Below are positions 57,194-64,000 of a stretch of 64,000 nucleotides of DNA, one piece after another (position 1 is the first letter of the stretch; every line of letters begins with the position of its first letter). Source of the stretch: Phytophthora hibernalis (Eukaryota; Oomycota; Peronosporomycetes; Peronosporales; Peronosporaceae). Below the pieces are notes generated by a model. That model saw only the letters and a program-made list of their open reading frames with translations. It was not told the origin of the DNA and searched no databases. The stretch is from positions 62,001-126,000 of the forward strand of contig JAAKBF010000252.1 in assembly GCA_012656075.1 (NCBI GenBank). Reading direction: 5' to 3'. The position numbers were made by a program, and so were the translations under genes.

Positions 57194-60100
57194 ATGAATT
57201 TGGGCGATGGCATCCAGGCGCGCGCGGCTTCTCTGCGCAAGGAAGCGACGCGGCGCTGGCTCGTGAAGGACGAGCTCGTGTTACTGCTGCTGCACTGTAA
57301 GACGGTGGACGTTCCGGTGCTCCACTCGTTGCAGTTGCGGCCGCCAAGTAGGTTTTTGAAAAGTGTCCGTCGCTCTTTAACTGTGCAGACTTAACGATTT
57401 CTGTTAATTGTGTTTGGTAGGCGGGTCACTGCTGTTCTACAACACGCTGGAGGTGTCGGACTACAAGAAGGATGGGTGGCACTGGCAGAAGCGCAAGGAC
57501 AAAAGCGGACGCGTAAGAAGACGGCGTGGAGATGAGAGGAAGTGAAGTTCTGACTGGTATTTTGTGTGTTTCAGGTTCGTGAGGATCGAGCAAAGCTGGT
57601 TATCAACCGAGAGGTGATCATCCTGGGACGTATGTGCACTCTGCTGAAACTTCGGTGAGGAGATTTTCCTGAAAGGAGACAATGGAATTTATTGCTGATG
57701 GATTTTGCTGTGCTTTTTGGATGCAGACGTTCCATCGGAGGATTTATTCTGTGCGGGATTCCAAGGAGAATGTTGTCCTCGTTCATTATTTTGACGAGGT
57801 CAACAAGGAGGGTGTGCCACGCCAACCATCGTCTCTGGAATCCAAGAGCAATCACAACAAGGGAGTGAAGCGGTCGTTGTCTGCTTCTAAAACGAGTACT
57901 GCTCCAGCAGACATCTTATCATCATACTGGCAGGCGAGCCCGCTCAAGCCTTCATCTGAAGAAACTGTGGAATCCATTATGAAGAGTATGCATGTGGTAT
58001 TAGCGTATCTTAACTCGTTCTGGGTGTTCTGACGCATACTTGTGCTTCGCGCGTAGATTGTTTCGAGATGGACTTTGAACCACTCGCAATTTCGGCTGAA
58101 AACTCTTCAACAAGCGTCTCCGACGTGGACCTACTGCTTCAAAGGGACAATACTATGGACGGGATTACGACCAGCTTTGTCGATGAGGAGTTGTTTAATG
58201 ATCTTGCTTCTGCAACATCTCCTGAAAACTGCGTCAGTGGTCTGGGAGGTCAACAGACATTTGAACTGGCTGAAATATCCGATTTCTCGCCGGACTGGGA
58301 CTTCGGAGACGGTGGAGCTAAGATCCTAATCTGTTTAGCAGCAAATCTATCTGAGAGGCTGGCACAGGACCCGATGAAGCTATTCGTACAGTTTGGGGGA
58401 AAGCGAGTGCGCGCTGAAAAGGTTTCGATACTGTGCTTCGTTGCACTGGTGAGTACACCAGCAAACTTATTTTACAAGTTTGGGTCGGAGGGCTAAACCA
58501 ACCGCTTGTTTAACCATTTTTGCGCGTGTTTTATCTTATACAGCACCTCCTTCACGCGAGCTTGGCAGCGTTGACATTTATGTTTGCCATTGGAGTGAGC
58601 CACTGCACCAGGGTAGCATTCAGCTGTCGCACAAGAAGCAGTTCACATACCGGAGTCATTATCAGGTGTCTCCGTCACTGGTGGGTGAGATTGTGAAGGA
58701 AAACCGTGTTTCTGCAGAAGAACACATAGATCCCTTGGAGCTTGCTCCTGCGCACGGATGCTTGGCACCGGTAAGCGAGGTAGATCACCAACTGTTCATT
58801 CCCGAGTTATTGTGGACTACAAGCGGGGAGAGGACATGCTGACCGGATCAAACAGGAATCTATCATCATACGTGGAATCCGATTGTACGTCGTTAATTTG
58901 TTTTGTGCCAGCTTTTGTTCGCTCACATGTTCACCCTTACTGAATAATGCGTGTGTAGTGGACGAGCGGCAGTGCAAGATTCGAGTCGTGGAGCGGTTGT
59001 CAGAGTTCCATCAGGCAATACGGACGAGAGCAGCGGAACCGACTACCAACAATTCACTTGCTTTTGATCCGCGAACTACTACATGTAGTGGCGAGAAGGG
59101 AGTGCTCTCAGAAACTGGAAATGTATGGTCTTCTACTAGGTCACCATCCACCGATGCGTCGGTTAGACAAGAGCAGCAGCCAAGCCAGCAGGAATTATCT
59201 CAATCAAGCTGTTCTAGTGACCCACCCAACACACTGATATCCTCTAGTGGGAGGCCGATTGCGCTGGACGACTGTACAATCGAGGCACTGAGCGACACTG
59301 ATCTGGAGCAATTGTCTGAGAAGCTGCTGGAGCGTGTTGTGCACCAGCTTGTGACGGTGGCGCACACGAGTGAAGAACTACTGGAGGAACTCAATTCTCT
59401 CGATGAAACTGGTCTGAGCTTGCTGCATTACGTTAGCTTCTACAACTATTCACAACTAGTGCCAGTGCTTGTAGCTCATGGTGCACATATTAACCAGCAG
59501 AGCACTCAAGGGCAGACAGCACTCCATCTTGCTGCAGGGTGCGGTCATAACGAAGTGGTGGATGTGCTGCTACAGTCTGGGGCGGATTTGCAAGTGCGCG
59601 ACTTTGACAGACTAACCCCTGCCGATCGTGCTGAGAAGTCGGGCCATGCAGACGTAGCATCAAAATTGCGTCGCCACATGGGAGGTGACGCAGCAGAAGA
59701 CTTGGAAGGTGTCGACGAGATTTATGGGTTTGGCGGATCACGGATGGAGATTGACGATGCCCCCACACCATATATGGATGCTGGAGACATGGGACTTCTG
59801 GGGAGTTATGGCCACATTGACGCTAGCTCTCACGCCGCTCGTTCTCACTCTAATAGTTGCGAGAGCCCCTGCGAAGCAAGCTTATCATCGAAGTCTACTT
59901 CATACGTACGTTATCAATACGTTGTGTATGTGCGTTGTTGCAGGGTATTGATGTTCGTAGTCATGCCTTTGTTGACTTTGCAGATAGGAGAAAATCAAGA
60001 ACACAATCGGAAGCTCCTACTTGGCGCTTTTTCTACGATGAGCCTGCACGATAAATGTGCTCTCTCATTGAGTATCTCGAGAGACTCCGTTGGCCACCCC

Positions 60101-60810
60101 GCCCGGCGTCGTGATAGCAGCGTTGGTGAAGAAAGGTTAAACTCTCCTAGTTGCAGCAGTACGGGGACATCGGCGGGCTTGGGCTCATCTCCGGCGAGCA
60201 TGGTTGGCATGGACGCAAATCTTGTCGGTAGTCGACTGCTGCTATCTGGAGGGAGAACGACTCGGATGTTCAGAGTGTGATTGCCGAAGATGAGGAGGGC
60301 TTAACAAAGCTTCAAGCTGCCATGGAGCTAATGGGCCCGGAGGAGAAGCAGTCATTGGAAGACGAGGTGAAGGTTTTACAACACGGCATCCGCGCGTGGC
60401 TGCTGAAGCGGAATTGTAAGAACATGCGCGAGACGACCAAACAGTTGTGCGAAGCCACGCAAAGTATTCAAGATCAGCAGAAGCAGCATGAAGCTGCAGA
60501 GCCAAGCGAGTTGTCAGAGCGCGAGCGTGCCGCGGTTACCGTCCAGGCAGCCACACGCAGCATGCTGGCGCGCCGCAGTTTCCTGCAGACCAAGCACGTG
60601 GCAATCAAGTTCCAAGCTGCCACTCGCGGTGTTCTCTGTCGGAAAAACTTTGCGCTCATGAAGGCGCACGCCCTCGCGTCACTGGTCATCCAGCGCAATG
60701 TCCGCGAGTGGTGGAACAAGCAGCCAGCCGCTTCGCGCCCAGAAAGCCTCGATAAAGACGAAGAGGAAGACAAAGAAAAACTCCATCCTCAGAAGCATAT
60801 GATCACATAA
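57194..60810 (+). CDS. CAMTA-type calmodulin-binding transcription factor
   Basis: ATG at 57194. Eight exons: 57194-57347, 57421-57512, 57575-57654, 57727-57985, 58057-58448, 58544-58884, 58959-59905 and 59984-60810. Closing four one-base gaps gives 3096 nt (1031 aa), an exact multiple of three. Domains in order: CG-1 DNA-binding (SLLFYNTLEVSDYKKDGWHW, TFHRRIYSVRD, VLVHYFDEV), IPT/TIG (DFGDGGAKILI, RCTAPPSRELGSVDIYV), ankyrin repeats (GQTALHLAAGCGHNEVVDVL, LTPADRAEKSGHADVASKL), a conserved ST-rich segment (FSTMSLHDKCALSLSISRDS), and IQ motifs (AVTVQAATRSMLARRSF, AIKFQAATRGVLCRKNF, ASLVIQRNVREWW). CAMTAs bind CGCG-box DNA and respond to Ca2+/calmodulin. It is not part of an operon. Confidence 0.88.
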
Positions 60811-60939
60811 TGCGTGACAGCATGTAAAACAAACCACCAACCAGTATAGCATAGCTCACCAACCTCTTGCATTGCAGCACTTCTCTCCTCCCACTCTATT
60901 TGCCGCTTCCTTCTGGCTGAAACCTGCCACCTAGGAGCC

Positions 60940-61467
60940 TTATGCCTCGTCGCCTTCGTCCGTGAATCGTCGGAAGCCCGGGATAGGAGGCGTCCAAGTG
61001 GCCATGCCGCGCTCCTCTGAATAGGCGAGTCATCGATCTCCAGTGCCTCAGCCTGCAGCTCCACGGGAAGAGCGTTGATAGCGTCCCACTTGAGGTCGAT
61101 CTTGGTCTGCACGTCACGCATCAGGTGGTTGTGCTCGATGGAGCTCATGACGTTGTAGCGGCGGCCGATCTCCTGGTGGCGCTGCTGCTCCTCCTCTGTC
61201 CACTCCTCGCTGTCGACATAATGGCAGTATTAGCAATTAATTGGTTGGATTGCATTGCAGTGCAGTGCAATTGGCGACGTACGCGTCCGGGTATTGGCCC
61301 TTGATGGCGCGCAGCATCTGCTCGAAGTTGTCGTCTCCGCCCTTCTTGCCCTTCTTCTTCTTGTCCTTCTTGGCAGCGAAACCACGCACGCTTACCACGT
61401 CCGCCAGTGCACAGGCCGTCGCCCGCTTGGCGGCCACAGAAGTCACGCTACGCAGCAGCAGAGCCAT
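60940..61467 (-). CDS. Mitochondrial ribosomal protein mL40-like
   Basis: ATG at 61467. A presequence rich in Arg/Ala (MALLLRSVTSVAAKRATACA) leads to a Lys-run (KKDKKKKGKKGG). A 73-bp intron is at 61210-61282. The mature part has EEWTEEEQQRHQEIGRRYNV, HLMRDVQTKIDLKWDAINAL and, near the end, a WTPPIPGFRRF motif reminiscent of the 'TPPI' tail in mL40. Exons total 456 nt (151 aa) after one C gap near 61022. Assignment is by the pattern of presequence, helix and TPPI tail, so moderately sure. Confidence 0.55.
61210..61282 (-). other. Intron in mL40-like gene
   Basis: GTACGTCGCC...TATGTCGACAG, 73 bases, joins YPDA to EEWTEEEQQ. Confidence 0.75.
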
Positions 61468-61702
61468 GTCACCAAGTCCCTTTTGCTCTGGACCACAAAG
61501 TGCCAGGAACGAGATGGTGTGGGCTACGTAATAATTGGGAATACGAATTGGACTGACAAAATAAATTGGTATATTTTCTCACTTCAGTGTCGCTTATGTC
61601 GAACACACCAAATTGACGTAGGCTCAAAGGTAACCACGGGACAGCAAAGCAATGAATCTGTACAGACAAATAAATTATTTTTAACTACCGTAGTGTGGAC
61701 GC

Positions 61703-63852
61703 TCAGATGTCGACTTGGTCCTCGTGGTTAATCGGGTGGAACTGCGCGTTAGAGAAATCGGGAGATGACACGACCATGGGGAACTCTGGTGCAGGGAAGC
61801 CAAAGCTGCCATGAAGATGGTGTGGCGCCATTGCTTCCAAGCCCGGAGGAGGCAGTAACGGCGGTCCAAATGGCATCGACGAGCTCGGGTTAAAGTAGTA
61901 CCTCGACGATGAAGGATGGAATCTCGAGTACGAGTCGCCGTTGCCAGGTGAAAAGTACCGCACCACTTCTTTCGGTGCCGTTCTCCACAGAGTAGACTCG
62001 CTCCAGGGCAGGTTCGCTCCGGGGTCTGGTAGCTCGCACTGCCTCGAAAAGTCCCAACCAAACAGCGACGACGTAGACGCGTAGACCTGCTGTAATTGCC
62101 TCTCGAGCTCTGCATCTTGTTCGCGTCGACGCTGTTTCCTCCAACGTCGGTTATCACCTTTATCGTCAACTTCATCTTCTTCATCAGAGATATCGCCTTC
62201 GACGCTTCGGCTGTCGAAGGTACTGCCATCATCGCTCGCAACGTCACCCCACGGCACGCTAACGATATACTCATCAAACTTGCGCTTCCCAGCAAGTGGG
62301 CTGCGCTCATCAACGCGATGAACTGCTGGCACATGTTCTTGGGGCTGGAATACAAGAGCGTGGGGATTCAATCCTGACTTTTTCGAAACATTCTCCACTT
62401 CTGACGGCATGACTTCATCGACATCCAGCGCGACAGTGTCGACTGATTCTGTGGATGAACGCCGCTGGCAGTCGCTAATTGATACGAGTCCAGGCATTGG
62501 TTCAGGAATTGGTTCTTCCTCCGCAAACTGTTCGATTGATTCGATGCCATCCCTCTTCACGTCATTTGTAAGCCCGAACGTGTCGCTTTGCTGGACACCT
62601 GAAACTGCACGCGCTGTCGATTTCTTCTTCTTTTTCTTGCTCTTCTTTTTGATGTGAGGGGCTGAAGTGCTCGTTGCTGTGCTTGTCGCTTTATCCTCAA
62701 GTGACACTTCCAATAGTAGTTGCTCCATTTGTTGAGCTGCCTCCTTCTCCAAATGGCTGACGTAGCTTCGTAAAATGAGCTAACTCGCAGAAAACAAACA
62801 TCATGTAAGCCATTTTCGTTAGGAAGTAGATTAATCGGACAAACCTTGGTCTTACCTGCTCCACCAGCATAGCGATCAGGCGCTGGTAGTTTACCCAGGT
62901 ATTGATAGTCTCGCTTTCCGCCACGAAGAGTTTGTTGAAGTTGCTCTCCGTCAAAACGTGGATTGACGTCAGGAATCCGACAAGCACATCTCCCACAAGC
63001 GTAAATAGCCGATCAATATCCTCAGTCAGCTCCGTTTTCACTGTAAGAATGCCTGCATTATCGCAACGACAGAAGTGTGAGAAAGATATCACCAGTAGCA
63101 GTGCTGAAAATACGCACCTGTGCCGATATCCATGAACTCCATCGCTTCAAGGAGTTCATACGTCTTCTCCGAAGAAGTGTCTGTTGTTGCACGCGTCGAC
63201 GGCGTAGAAGTTGCTACTGTTGTTCCTTCTTGCTCCACCGGCGTAGTAGCAGCAACAATGGGCACTACACTTGATGCCACCGGCGTCTCAGCCGTCACTG
63301 TTGCTTTCGTTTTGGTCGTAGCATCCGTTGTTGTCCGATTCGACGTCTTGAGGTGGCGCTGCATCAGCCCCACGCACAGCAAACTCAGATTGAGTTTGTA
63401 CAGCTGCTTCACGAGCTCGGGCTCGTCCATGAACAAAACCTGTTGGCGCTCGTTCACACTCAGCTGCTCCCAGTAGTGGCGAATGCTCTTGAGCACGGCA
63501 GCACCATCCTCTTCACTGCGTCGCGGTGTCAAAGGCGTGGCCAACATCATCCAGATCGCAGCTCCAGCTCCACATCGATTGGTCGATGGCTTCGCTCTCT
63601 TCCGACCACGAATATTGCCATTGCTGCCTTTTGCTGGGTAATCTTCTACTGTATTACCAGCATTGAGATCTTCAGCATTGACCGAACGAACGGTCAGGTA
63701 CGCTTTCCAGATTGGTGCTGCAAGGCCAATACAAAACGAATTATAGGAATTAGCATCATAAGCATTTTGCAATTAACATATTGGCATGGGCACGCACCTT
63801 CCGCAGTCGACGCTGTCTTCTTGACAGAGGAAACGCTGCCTCGAGACGTCAT
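61703..63852 (-). CDS. Uncharacterised, probably nuclear protein
   Basis: ATG at 63852 (MTSRGSVSSVKKTASTAEA). Four exons: 63798-63852, 63118-63717, 62856-63052 and 61703-62779; they sum to 1929 nt (642 aa) with no gap. A globular segment near the start, SIRHYWEQLSVNERQQVLFM then LVKQLYKLNLSLLCVGLMQR, looks like a 'FW..L...ER..l' domain present in several large plant and oomycete proteins, but I cannot name it. A helical region (RLFTLVGDVLVGFLTSIHVL) follows, then Lys-rich KKKSKKKKKKST, an acidic DISDEEDEVDDKGD and a Pro/Phe-rich tail. No catalytic motif. Confidence 0.55.
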
Positions 63853-64000
63853 GATCGCCGCTCGCCAATAGTTGCAATGTTCTACGGTTACGCCAATCCG
63901 ATTACGATTACGCAGTTACTACGTACCCTACACGTAACTTATTGCAACCTTTGTCAATTATTGTAACCTTTTCCAAGACGATGGCGGACATCCAGCATAA
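63853..64000. other. Right window edge, upstream of the last gene
   Basis: 148 bases of 5' flank on the minus strand. No feature recognised. Confidence 0.4.

Noticed and set aside
13816..60300. Programmed ribosomal frameshifting as an explanation for the broken genes
   Set aside because: The shifts are at many unrelated runs, in unrelated housekeeping genes, and without a shared slippery-site or pseudoknot pattern; missing bases in the assembly explain them more simply.
1..64000. tRNA, rRNA, CRISPR or bacterial operon features
   Set aside because: No cloverleaf, rRNA-like stretch or spaced direct-repeat array was noticed; the window is eukaryotic nuclear DNA.

Overview
This window looks like nuclear DNA of an oomycete, most likely Phytophthora or a close relative. 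The genes are compact, with short introns of about 53-90 bp that use GTAAGT- or GTACGT-type donors, and intergenic gaps are mostly under 1 kb. The transposon load is typical of that group: Ty3/gypsy with a chromodomain, Ty1/copia, MULE with SWIM, PIF/Harbinger and hAT. The species assignment rests on gene and transposon style, not on any search.

Layout. 1-13.8 kb is a nested transposon graveyard. It holds a MULE N-terminal fragment at the left edge, then a 5'-truncated chromodomain gypsy element whose 3' part carries a long antisense ORF before its LTR, then copia RT/RNase H debris, a MULE C-terminal piece with a SWIM finger, an opposite-strand copy of the same gypsy family (LTR-gag-protease only), and copia integrase debris. 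13.8-64 kb is gene space. In order it has a RhoGEF(DH)-PH-tandem BRCT gene (+), a small hydrophobic-tail protein (+), a second tandem-BRCT gene (-), a multi-PDZ gene (-), mitochondrial processing peptidase beta (-), a kinesin with a C-terminal ZZ finger (+), a small mitochondrial-type protein (-), a prolyl 4-hydroxylase-like enzyme with a large insertion (+), an MGRN1/LOG2-type RING E3 (+), a NEK kinase (-), an MFSD1-like transporter (-), a jacalin-like protein (-), an IQ-repeat protein (-), an unknown protein (-), NRDE2 (-), APRT (+), a SANT/Myb-like protein (+), two short Cys-rich paralogues (+) on either side of a complete PIF/Harbinger element, two tandem glycosyltransferase-like paralogues (+), a CAMTA-type transcription factor (+), an mL40-like mitoribosomal protein (-) and an unknown nuclear-looking protein (-).

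Functional themes. Several genes belong to mitochondrial biogenesis (MPPB, mL40-like, the 130-aa protein), cytoskeleton and cell division (kinesin, NEK, RhoGEF-BRCT), and calcium/calmodulin signalling (CAMTA and the IQ protein). They are not an operon and I see no single pathway binding them together.

A technical point matters for any reader. Nearly every real gene here is broken by one or more one-base gaps, most of them at short mononucleotide runs. Restoring one base at each gives uninterrupted conserved proteins, and in most genes the summed exon lengths become divisible by three. I therefore read these as collapsed homopolymers in the assembly, not as pseudogenes, and give gene spans that cross them. 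Frameshifts inside transposons may be genuine decay. The start sites given are ATG codons I located in the sequence unless stated.
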